Positions 7,722-14,580 of a stretch of DNA of 29,827 nt are shown here, in pieces. A program made the position numbers and the translations under genes. The stretch spans positions 1-29,827 of the forward strand of contig JBEKSR010000053.1 of assembly GCA_049516835.1 (NCBI GenBank). Reading direction: 5' to 3'. The stretch comes from Fen-178 sp049516835. Its GTDB lineage: Bacteria; Acidobacteriota; Terriglobia; Bryobacterales; Bryobacteraceae. The notes under the pieces were generated by a model. It saw only the letters and a list, made by a program, of their open reading frames with translations. It ran no database searches and was not told where the DNA came from. The number at the start of each line of letters is the position of its first letter. The stretch's first letter is position 1.

Positions 7722-9692
7722 ATGCGCGGCGTAGTGTTTCTTGCGATTTGCGGGTTGGCGTTCGCCCAGGCGCCGGACCCTGCCTACGAGCCTCTCACCC
7801 GCGCTTACGAAGCGTTGCGCGCGCGCGACTACGACACCGCAATCGCGAGTTTCCTCGAGGGAATCGAAGCTGCCCCGCGCCGCGCCTCCATCCACAAAGA
7901 CCTGGCCTACACCTACTTGAAGATCGGCGAGAACGAGCTGGCCCGCGACCAGTTCGGCGAAGCCATCGAGATCGACCCTAACGATACCCAGGTTGCCATG
8001 GAGTACGCCTTTCTGTGCTACGAAACCAAGGAGCAGCAGCAGGCGCGGCGCATCTTCGACCGCATCCGCAAGACAGGTGATGCTGCCGCCGAGCAGGCCT
8101 TCCGCAATATCGACGCGCCGCTGGCCGCGGGCATCGGGCGCTGGAAGAAGGCCATCGAAATGGGCGCCGCCGACTTCAGCGCGCATTTCGAGCTGGCCAC
8201 TCTCGCCGAACAGCGCGACGATCTGGCCCTCGCCGCCGAGCACTACGAAAAGGCCTGGCGCCTGCTGCCCGACCGGCGTTCCGTGCTGGTGGACCTGGGC
8301 CGCGTCTGGAAGGCGCTCGACCGCGGCGATGACGCCACGGCCGCGCTGCTGGCCGCCTCGCGGGGCGGTGAGCCGCGCGCCGCCGAGATGGCTCGGGAGT
8401 TGCTGCCGCGCCGCTACCCCTACGTTCGCGAGTTCCGGCGCGCGCTGCAATTGGACCCCTCCAACGTCGAACTGCGCCGCGAGTTGGCGTACCTGCTGCT
8501 GCGCATGGATCTCCAGCCCGAGGCCGAGCAGGAATTCCGCGTGCTCACCGAGACCGCCCCGGACGATCTGCTCGCCGCCACGCAACTCGGTTTCCTGCTC
8601 TACGCCCGCGGTGAGCATATTGCCGCTGCGCCCCTGTTCGAGCGCGTGCTGGCGGGGAAGGACGAGGACCTCGCCAACCGGGTGCGCGCCGTGCTGCGGG
8701 TTCCCCAAGTGCTCAACGCGCGCGGCGATGCGCCTCCCGCATCCATCGACGCCAAGGTGATGGCCGAGCGCAGCATCAAAGCGGGCTATATGAAGGACGC
8801 GCTGAAGTACCTTCAAATCGCCCACGCAGGCGACCCCGGCGATTTTGAGGTCATGCTGAAACTCGGTTGGACCTACAACATTCTCCACCAGGATTTGCTG
8901 GCATTCCGCTGGTTCGATCTGGCGCGCAAGAGCCCCGACCCGCAAGTCGCCGCCGAAGCCGGGCGCGCCTGGCGCAACCTTCGCGCGGTCACCGAGCGGT
9001 TTCGCATCTCGGCCTGGCTTTACCCGATCTTTTCCACCCGCTGGCACGACTTTTTCTCCTACGCGCAGATCAAGACTGGAATCCGGACGAGTTTTCCGAT
9101 CCAGCCGTATGTGAGCGTCCGGTTCGTGGGCGACACGCGCCTCACCATTGGGGTCGCGTCGCCGCAGTACCTTTCGGAGAGCTCGTTCATCCTCGCGGTG
9201 GGCGCGGCCACGGCGCCCTGGCACGGAATCACGGGATGGGCCGAGGCCGGCTCGGCCATCGGCTACATCAGCGGCCACATGCTGCCCGACTACCGCGGCG
9301 GCATCTCCCTGGCGCGCGGCATAGGGCATACCTTGCGCGGCGAATCGTCCGGATGGTTCGCCGACACTATGCTGGATGCCGTCTTTGTCAGCCGTTTCGG
9401 CAACGATTTCCTGGCCTACGATCAAACCCGTTTCGGATACGCCTTTGGCCCCAAGACGCTGCGCAGCCAGCTTTCCTGGAACGCCAACCTGACCTTCGAC
9501 AGCCAGCGCCAATACTGGGCCAATTTCGGTGAAACGGGGCCGGGACTCCGAATTGCAAGTTCTTTGCTGCCGCAATCGACGTACGTGACGTTTAACCTGC
9601 TGCGAGGCGCCTACCTGATCGACACGGGCAATCCGCGGCGGCCGAATTTCAACGATCTTCGCGCGGGGTTCTGGTATGCGTTCACTCATTAG
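7722..9692 (+). CDS. TPR-repeat protein with probable C-terminal outer-membrane barrel (NfrA/PgaA-like layout)
   Basis: A 656-residue protein with a signal peptide (cleavage probably after AFA, before QAPDP). Residues about 20-410 are alpha-helical tetratricopeptide repeats, for example 'AYEALRARDYDTAIASFLEG' followed by 'LAYTYLKIGENELARDQF'. After about residue 420 the composition changes to alternating aromatic and polar beta-strand sequence ('FFSYAQIKTGIRTSFPIQPY', 'YDQTRFGYAFGP') and the protein ends in an aromatic-rich strand. TPR followed by a barrel is the layout of exopolysaccharide export porins such as PgaA and of NfrA. The next gene overlaps it by 17 bp and encodes a secreted glycosidase-like protein, which fits an export-and-trim role. 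It diverges from gdhA across 159 bp that must hold both promoters. No strong ribosome site is seen before the ATG. The exact substrate is unknown. Confidence 0.8.
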   Translation: MRGVVFLAICGLAFAQAPDPAYEPLTRAYEALRARDYDTAIASFLEGIEAAPRRASIHKDLAYTYLKIGENELARDQFGEAIEIDPNDTQVAMEYAFLCYETKEQQQARRIFDRIRKTGDAAAEQAFRNIDAPLAAGIGRWKKAIEMGAADFSAHFELATLAEQRDDLALAAEHYEKAWRLLPDRRSVLVDLGRVWKALDRGDDATAALLAASRGGEPRAAEMARELLPRRYPYVREFRRALQLDPSNVELRRELAYLLLRMDLQPEAEQEFRVLTETAPDDLLAATQLGFLLYARGEHIAAAPLFERVLAGKDEDLANRVRAVLRVPQVLNARGDAPPASIDAKVMAERSIKAGYMKDALKYLQIAHAGDPGDFEVMLKLGWTYNILHQDLLAFRWFDLARKSPDPQVAAEAGRAWRNLRAVTERFRISAWLYPIFSTRWHDFFSYAQIKTGIRTSFPIQPYVSVRFVGDTRLTIGVASPQYLSESSFILAVGAATAPWHGITGWAEAGSAIGYISGHMLPDYRGGISLARGIGHTLRGESSGWFADTMLDAVFVSRFGNDFLAYDQTRFGYAFGPKTLRSQLSWNANLTFDSQRQYWANFGETGPGLRIASSLLPQSTYVTFNLLRGAYLIDTGNPRRPNFNDLRAGFWYAFTH

Positions 9693-11667
9693 CCTGGCGC
9701 TTGTCCTGGCGGGGTGCCCCCTGGGCCCCGCGCATGCCGCCGATCTTCCGTACTTCAGCGTCCTCTCCGACGATGCCGGCGCGTGGCCGGAAATCCTTTC
9801 TTCCGTCGGCCTCCAGCGGCAGCCCGCTGGCCTCGCGCGCATTTTTGTGGCTCGCACCGGCGCACCCGCGTCCGTGGAATGGAACGGCCGCGTGGAAAAG
9901 GGCGCCATCCTGATTCTGGAAGGCGAATCCTCGCTGGCCGACATGTTCGGCTTCCGCCGTGGCAAGCAGAACGTGCGGGTCAACAGCCTGACCGACGTCC
10001 ACCGTCCCAAGCTTTCCATCGTCTGGGAGAATGGCTTGGAACTGCCGGTCTTTGAACTGCCGGCGGGTGCGCAGGTGTTCGCGAGTGAACGCTGGACCGG
10101 CGCGCCCATGACCGCGGGGATGCGCCGCGGCGCCGGGGCTCTACTGTGGGTGGCGGTCCCCCCGGGCGAAAAAGGGTACGAGCGCTTTCCGTACCTGCTC
10201 GAGGCGCTCTGCGATCTCGGAATGGACCCGCCGTTCCGCTCGTCGCGGTTGTGGGCCTTTTTCGATTCGTCCTACCGCTCGCGCGTGGACTTGCCCTACT
10301 TCGCGGCGCGCTGGCGCAAAGCCGGAATCGCCGCCTTGCACGTGGCGGCGTGGCACTTCTACGAGCCTGACGCCGGGCGCGATGGGTATCTCGCAAAGCT
10401 GATCGAAGCCTGTCACCGCGAAGGCATCCTGACTTACGCGTGGTTCGAGCTGCCGCACGTGAGCGAGAAGTTCTGGGACGACCATCCCGAGTGGCGCGAG
10501 AAGACCGCGATGCTTCAGGACGCTCAGCTCGACTGGCGCAAGCTCATGAACCTGACCAACCGCGACTGTTTCCGCGCCGTCTCAGCCGGCGTGAAACAGT
10601 TGATCTCGCGGTTCGATTGGGACGGCGTCAACCTTGCCGAGTTGTACTTCGAGTCGCTCGAGGGCACGGGAAACGCCTCGCGGTTCACGCCGATGAACGA
10701 CGATGCCCGCGCCCTGTTCCGAAAGCAGAGCGGCTTCGATCCAATCGAGATCTTCGGCGCGCGCAAAGACGAGGCTTCGCGAACGGCGTTTCTCGATTTC
10801 CGCGGCGAGCTGGCGCGACGCATGCAGGAAGAGTGGATCGCCGAGTTGGAAGCCGCGCGACAGCAGAAGCCGCATCTCGACCTGGTGCTGACGCACGTCG
10901 ACGACCGCCTCGACACGGGCATGCGCGAAGCCATCGGCACAGACGCCGCCCGCGTGCTACCGTTGCTCGACACCCACACGTTCACCTTCCTCATCGAGGA
11001 CCCCGCCACAGTGTGGCACCTCGGCCCGCAGCGCTATGAGAGCATCGCCGAGCGCTATCGCGCGCTGACCCCGCATCGCGACAAACTGGGTATCGACATT
11101 AACATCGTCGATCGCTACCAGAATGTTTACCCCACTAAGCAGCAAACCGGGACAGAACTTTTCCAGCTTCTGCACCATGCCGCCGGCAGTTTCCAGCGGG
11201 TGGCGCTGTATTTCGAGAACTCTTTGCTGCCGCCGGACTTGGAACTGCTGCCTTCAGCCTCCGCGACCGTCACCCGCATCGAGAAGATGGGTCCGAAGAC
11301 CATAGTGGATTCGGCCTCCGGCGTCGGCCTTCCCTGGAAAGGCCCCGCCATGGTCGATGGCCAATTGTGGCCCGCCGCCGACGAGGACACCGTCTGGCTC
11401 CCCGCCGGACCGCACAGCGTCGAACCCACCGATCGGCCACGCGGGACACGTCTGCTCCGCCTGAATGCCGACTTAAGAGCCGCGCGCGCCGTGAACGCTA
11501 CGACCATCGAATTCTCCTATCAAACGGCCGCCCGCGCCATCGCCATCCTGGACCGCCCGCCGCGCCGCACCCAAATTGACGGCGCCGAGGAACCACTCCA
11601 GCGAGCCGGACCGAATACGATTTTTCTGCCGCGCGGCCAGCACGTCGTGACAATCACCACCGAGTGA
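9676..11667 (+). CDS. Secreted glycoside hydrolase-like TIM-barrel protein, possible lipoprotein
   Basis: A 663-residue exported protein. The N-terminus carries a hydrophobic stretch with a lipobox-like LAGC ending at Cys14 and an alternative signal-peptidase I site after AHA, so it may be lipid-anchored or soluble. Residues about 190-480 resemble the glycosyl-hydrolase-10-like (PF02638/GHL-type) barrel. Supporting segments are 'WRKAGIAALHVAAWHFYEPD', a helix leading to 'EGILTYAWFELPHVSEKFW', 'WDGVNLAELYFES' with an acidic pair where a barrel-end catalytic acid would be, and 'LVLTHVDDRLD'. The C-terminal 150 residues look like a beta-sandwich accessory domain. Its ATG lies inside the upstream TPR-barrel gene (17-bp overlap), implying translational coupling. 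The combination recalls PgaB, the periplasmic partner of PgaA. The fold assignment is from motif recognition only. Confidence 0.7.
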   Translation: MRSLISLALVLAGCPLGPAHAADLPYFSVLSDDAGAWPEILSSVGLQRQPAGLARIFVARTGAPASVEWNGRVEKGAILILEGESSLADMFGFRRGKQNVRVNSLTDVHRPKLSIVWENGLELPVFELPAGAQVFASERWTGAPMTAGMRRGAGALLWVAVPPGEKGYERFPYLLEALCDLGMDPPFRSSRLWAFFDSSYRSRVDLPYFAARWRKAGIAALHVAAWHFYEPDAGRDGYLAKLIEACHREGILTYAWFELPHVSEKFWDDHPEWREKTAMLQDAQLDWRKLMNLTNRDCFRAVSAGVKQLISRFDWDGVNLAELYFESLEGTGNASRFTPMNDDARALFRKQSGFDPIEIFGARKDEASRTAFLDFRGELARRMQEEWIAELEAARQQKPHLDLVLTHVDDRLDTGMREAIGTDAARVLPLLDTHTFTFLIEDPATVWHLGPQRYESIAERYRALTPHRDKLGIDINIVDRYQNVYPTKQQTGTELFQLLHHAAGSFQRVALYFENSLLPPDLELLPSASATVTRIEKMGPKTIVDSASGVGLPWKGPAMVDGQLWPAADEDTVWLPAGPHSVEPTDRPRGTRLLRLNADLRAARAVNATTIEFSYQTAARAIAILDRPPRRTQIDGAEEPLQRAGPNTIFLPRGQHVVTITTE

Positions 11668-11687
11668 GTTAGGATGTCGGATGGCCA

Positions 11688-12068
11688 ATGACGGATGTCG
11701 CGTTGCAGTCCGGATCTCCGGAGATCCCGGATAAGCTGTACTTCAAGATCGGCGAGGTGAGCGTGCTCCTGGGAGTGGAGCCGTACGTCTTACGCTACTG
11801 GGAAACCGAGTTCCCGGCGCTGTCACCCAAGAAATCCGGCACGGGCCACCGGCTTTACCGGCGCAAAGACGTGGAGTTGCTGCTGCGCATCAAGCACCTG
11901 CTGTACGAGAAACGGTTCACGATCGAAGGCGCGCGGCAGTCGCTGCAGGCCGCGGCGCGCGCTCCCAAGCCGCGCGCGGCCGAACGGGTACAACAGGAGC
12001 TCTTCACCGAAGATCCGTTACCCGAAATACGCAGAGGGCTGGCCGATATCCTGCTGATTCTGAAGTAG
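11688..12068 (+). CDS. MerR-family transcriptional regulator, short form
   Basis: A 126-residue DNA-binding protein. Residues about 17-85 form the MerR winged helix: 'LYFKIGEVSVLLGVEPYVLR', then 'YWETEFPALSPKKSGTGHRL', then 'YRRKDVELLLRIKHLLYEKR'. No metal- or drug-binding C-terminal domain follows, only a basic linker and a short helix ending 'IRRGLADILLILK'. It matches the small MerR type common in Acidobacteria and Deltaproteobacteria, whose targets are mostly unknown. It starts 20 bp after the glycosidase-like gene and could be co-transcribed with it. Its stop is one base from the convergent parB stop, leaving no space for a terminator between the two genes. Confidence 0.88.
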   Translation: MTDVALQSGSPEIPDKLYFKIGEVSVLLGVEPYVLRYWETEFPALSPKKSGTGHRLYRRKDVELLLRIKHLLYEKRFTIEGARQSLQAAARAPKPRAAERVQQELFTEDPLPEIRRGLADILLILK

Positions 12069-12069
12069 T

Positions 12070-12963
12070 TTACTCTTCGCCTACAATGGCTGCATAAATA
12101 CGGTCCAGGTCTTCGGTCGAGTAATAGTCGATTTCGATGCGGCCCTTCCGGTTGGCCTTCTCGACGATCCGCACCTTGGTTCCCAGCACGCGTTCCATCT
12201 CCTGAATGGCCGCCTTGACGTTGGGGTCGGTACCAACCTCGTCCACACGCTTGGGTTTGCGGCCCTCCATCATCCGCTGCGTGGTGCGCTCCATCTGCCG
12301 CACCGACCAGCCTTGCGCCACGGACTTCTCGGCGACTTCGCGCTGCAAATCGACAGAAGGCAACCCCAGCAGACACCGTGCGTGCCCGGCGGAAAGGCGG
12401 CGCTCGGCAACCAGTTGCTGGAGGTCGGCCGGAAGCTGGAGCAAACGGAGGAGGTTGGTGATGGTGGTGCGGTCTTTGCCGGTTCGAAGCCCGATCTGCT
12501 CCGGACTCAGCAGCAGCTCAGTGCCCAGGCGCGCGAAGGCGTGGGCAGCTTCGATAGGATTGAGGTCCTCACGCTGGATGTTCTCAACCAGGGTGATTTC
12601 CAGCAGGCGGTCATCGGGGATGTCCCGAACCACAACTGGAACCTGCTCAACCCGGGCCAGTTTCGCCGCACGCCACCGGCGCTCGCCGACGACCAACTGG
12701 TAGCGGTCTCCCACCTTGCGAACCACCAGCGGCTGAATGATGCCATTGGTGCGGATGGACTGGGCCAGTTCCGAAAGCCGTTCGCTGTTGAACACGCGCC
12801 GGGGCTGGAGCGGATTCGGATCAATGGAATCAATAGGAACTGTTTGAGAGGTCGCGTCGGGCATAGGTCCCAGAGGGCGCCCCGGCCCCGCCGCCGGACG
12901 AGTCGGCAGCAACGCGCTGAGCCCTCTACCAAGCGCCTTGCGCGGGTTGTCTGTTTTGTTCAT
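12070..12963 (-). CDS. parB: Chromosome-partitioning protein ParB (Spo0J), CTPase and parS-binding
   Basis: A 297-residue ParB. It starts 'MNKTDNPRKALGRGLSALLP', the standard N-terminal box that stimulates ParA ATPase. It has the CTP-binding motifs 'VVGERRWRAAKLA' and 'LVENIQREDLNPIEAA' and a parS-reading helix-turn-helix ('LRTGKDRTTITNLLRLLQLP'). Its C-terminal dimer domain ends 'GRIEIDYYSTEDLDRIYAAI'. The frame extends to 13023, but the ATG at 12963 matches the family N-terminus and overlaps the parA end by 38 bp, implying coupled translation. Its recognition sites lie at 13927-13942 and 13960-13975, upstream of parA. It loads as a sliding clamp at parS and, with ParA and SMC, segregates the origin region. 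Confidence 0.97.
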   Translation of the reverse strand: MNKTDNPRKALGRGLSALLPTRPAAGPGRPLGPMPDATSQTVPIDSIDPNPLQPRRVFNSERLSELAQSIRTNGIIQPLVVRKVGDRYQLVVGERRWRAAKLARVEQVPVVVRDIPDDRLLEITLVENIQREDLNPIEAAHAFARLGTELLLSPEQIGLRTGKDRTTITNLLRLLQLPADLQQLVAERRLSAGHARCLLGLPSVDLQREVAEKSVAQGWSVRQMERTTQRMMEGRKPKRVDEVGTDPNVKAAIQEMERVLGTKVRIVEKANRKGRIEIDYYSTEDLDRIYAAIVGEE

Positions 12964-13717
12964 GGTCCAGAATCTCTTTGGCCAGTTTGATATAGCTCTC
13001 CGCGCCCCGTGACCGCGGGTCATAGCCTAGAATCGGCTTACCAAAGCTGGGCGCCTCGGCCAGCCGGATGCTACGCGGGATGATGGTCCGGAACACCTGG
13101 TCGCCAAAAAACTCTCTCAGATCCGCCGCCACTTGACGGGTGAGATTGGTGCGGTCGTCATACAGGGTGAGAAGGATGCCTTCCACCTGGAGTGGATGTT
13201 GGAACGAATCACGTACGCGGTCGATGGTGTCCATGAGCTCCGAGACTCCCTCCAGGGCGAAGAACTCACATTGAATGGGCACCAGGACAGAGTCGGCCGC
13301 AATGAGCGCGTTGAGCGTGAGCAGATCCAAGGCTGGAGGGCAATCGATCAGGACGAAGCGGTAGTCCTCCCGGATGTCCGCGATGCGCTCACGCAGGCGG
13401 AATTCGCGATTGGGGATTCCTACCAATTCGAGGTTCGCGCCAACCAGGTTCTTATCGGCACAAATCAGGTGCAACCCTTCGAGTTCGGTCGCCTGGATCG
13501 CATCCCTTGCGGGCACGCCTTCCAGGAGAACCTGATACAGGCTTGGCCGATCCGGATCCTTGGCGACACCCAAGCCGGTGGTGGCATTGCCTTGCGGATC
13601 GGAGTCTATGACCAAAACTCGAAAGTCATTAGCGGCCAACGAAGCCGCCAGGTTAATGGCGGTTGTGGTCTTACCGACCCCGCCCTTCTGGTTGGCGATG
13701 GCGAGAACTCTGCTCAA
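12926..13717 (-). CDS. parA: Chromosome-partitioning ATPase ParA (Soj), TTG start
   Basis: A 263-residue ParA/Soj ATPase. The deviant Walker A motif 'QKGGVGKTTT' lies at residues 10-19 with the signature lysine. Walker A' 'VLVIDSDPQGN' and Walker B 'RFVLIDCPPALDLLTLNAL' follow. It binds DNA non-specifically as an ATP dimer and is displaced by ParB. The start codon is TTG at 13717: an in-frame TAG lies only nine bases further upstream, and the two nearby ATGs (13725, 13733) are out of frame, so no longer or ATG start is possible. The family N-terminus ('V.AIANQKGG') fits this start. It is preceded by a 272-bp gap holding parS sites and a REP-like element, and overlaps parB. Confidence 0.97.
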   Translation of the reverse strand: MSRVLAIANQKGGVGKTTTAINLAASLAANDFRVLVIDSDPQGNATTGLGVAKDPDRPSLYQVLLEGVPARDAIQATELEGLHLICADKNLVGANLELVGIPNREFRLRERIADIREDYRFVLIDCPPALDLLTLNALIAADSVLVPIQCEFFALEGVSELMDTIDRVRDSFQHPLQVEGILLTLYDDRTNLTRQVAADLREFFGDQVFRTIIPRSIRLAEAPSFGKPILGYDPRSRGAESYIKLAKEILDHEQNRQPAQGAW

Positions 13718-13740
13718 GCGGCCATACTACCATGAACTGC

Positions 13741-13756
13741 CCCTTCACGTGAACTG
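13741..13756. promoter_or_regulatory. Degenerate parS-like core next to parA
   Basis: The 10-bp palindromic core ttcacgtgaa at 13744-13753 equals the centre of parS, but the three bases on each side do not match. It lies 27 bp upstream of the parA TTG, where bound ParB could repress parAB. It may be a weak site or chance. Confidence 0.35.
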
Positions 13757-13807
13757 GTGGTGTGTGGCTAACCAGGAGAGCAAGTACGCACTTGGCTGTG
13801 GGGCAGC

Positions 13808-13909
13808 CAATCCTGCCTGCAGCCGGCTTTCAGCCGGCGCCTGCGGGAAGTGAAAGACTCTCACGCGCCTCGAAAGAGCCGCCTGAAAGGCGGCTGCAGG
13901 CAAGATTGC
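13808..13909. repeat. REP-like element: two inverted copies of a palindromic hairpin
   Basis: The left copy (13808-13838) contains the hairpin gccggct-ttc-agccggc at 13822-13838. The right copy, inverted (13878-13909), contains gccgcct-gaa-aggcggc at 13878-13894. Both share the flank 'tgcctgcagcc' and 'caatc' in opposite orientation. The stems differ between copies by compensating changes, so pairing is kept. This is the layout of a BIME/REP doublet. Confidence 0.75.
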
Positions 13910-13926
13910 CCGCCCCACTGCGCTGC

Positions 13927-13942
13927 TGTTTCACGTGAAACA
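13927..13942. promoter_or_regulatory. parS centromere site, perfect consensus
   Basis: The sequence tgtttcacgtgaaaca is the exact 16-bp palindromic ParB/Spo0J binding consensus. It lies between rsmG and parA, in the same gap as a second copy 33 bp away. Confidence 0.97.
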
Positions 13943-13959
13943 GCCTCTTTCCCCGACCT

Positions 13960-13975
13960 CGTTTCACGTGAAACA
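13960..13975. promoter_or_regulatory. parS centromere site, one mismatch
   Basis: The sequence cgtttcacgtgaaaca differs from the consensus only at the first base. It lies 33 bp (about three helical turns) from the perfect site and 15 bp past the rsmG stop codon. Confidence 0.95.
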
Positions 13976-13989
13976 AACCAATCCTGCTC

Positions 13990-14580
13990 CTAGGACCCGA
14001 TCTGCTCCTGGTGGCCGGTCCGCAGGAAGCGCTGTCTGCTCCAGCGCACCGGGATCGGGGGCCGCCAAACAAAGCCAATTCCGTCGGGAGGCGCTTCGCC
14101 TCCAGTCAATAGATCGACATTTGGCGCGAGGTTCTTTAGGAACAAAGCCAAATCCGCGTAGCTGACTGCTCGGGAAATCACCCAGTCGAATTGCTCGTTC
14201 ACGTCTTCAGCCCGCTTGGCAAGCACGCGAACATTCGGCAAGTTGCGGCTGGCTTCGCGCAGAAAAACGGCCTTCCGCTGGTGGGATTCGACCAGAGTGA
14301 CAGAGCAATCGGGGCGGAGCACCGCCGCGGGGAAGCCGGGGAAACCGGCCCCGGACCCGATGTCGGCAATTCGCAGACAGCCCTGAGGCAAATGAGTTCC
14401 CAGAAAGAGCGATTCGCAGTAGTGCCGCTCCACTGCCTCTTCCATCCTCTTGATGGATGTCAGGTTCAGGGTACGATTCCACCGGAGCAGCAGTTGGTAG
14501 TGTGTCTCAAGCGCTGCCACCTGCCCGGGTGATAACTCCACGACTCCGGCGAGGCGCTGCCTGAGCAGATCAGCAAACAT
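13990..14580 (-). CDS. rsmG: 16S rRNA (guanine-N7)-methyltransferase RsmG (GidB)
   Basis: A 196-residue SAM-dependent methyltransferase that modifies G527 of 16S rRNA. Family landmarks are 'LLLRWNRTLNLTSIKRMEEA', 'HYCESLF', the SAM loop 'IADIGSGAGFPGFPAAVLRP' (about residues 70-89), the acidic 'VTLVESHQRKAVFLREA' and 'FDWVISRAVSYADL'. The size is close to the usual 200-240 residues, with a short C-terminal strand region 'GFVWRPPIPVRWSRQRFL'. The ATG at 14580 lies inside mnmG (11-bp overlap), so translation is probably coupled; this is the classical gidA-gidB pair. Confidence 0.95.
   Translation of the reverse strand: MFADLLRQRLAGVVELSPGQVAALETHYQLLLRWNRTLNLTSIKRMEEAVERHYCESLFLGTHLPQGCLRIADIGSGAGFPGFPAAVLRPDCSVTLVESHQRKAVFLREASRNLPNVRVLAKRAEDVNEQFDWVISRAVSYADLALFLKNLAPNVDLLTGGEAPPDGIGFVWRPPIPVRWSRQRFLRTGHQEQIGS

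Noticed and set aside
7563..10109. 849-codon upstream extension of the glutamate dehydrogenase frame
   Set aside because: It is antisense to the TPR-barrel and glycosidase-like genes and has no family resemblance. The dehydrogenase has a good ATG and ribosome site at 7562.
14070..14160. Two words resembling the ATTGGCTTTGTT repeat on the minus strand inside rsmG
   Set aside because: They encode expected RsmG residues (ADLALFLKNL and GIGFVWRPP), so the similarity to the dispersed repeat is probably coincidence.
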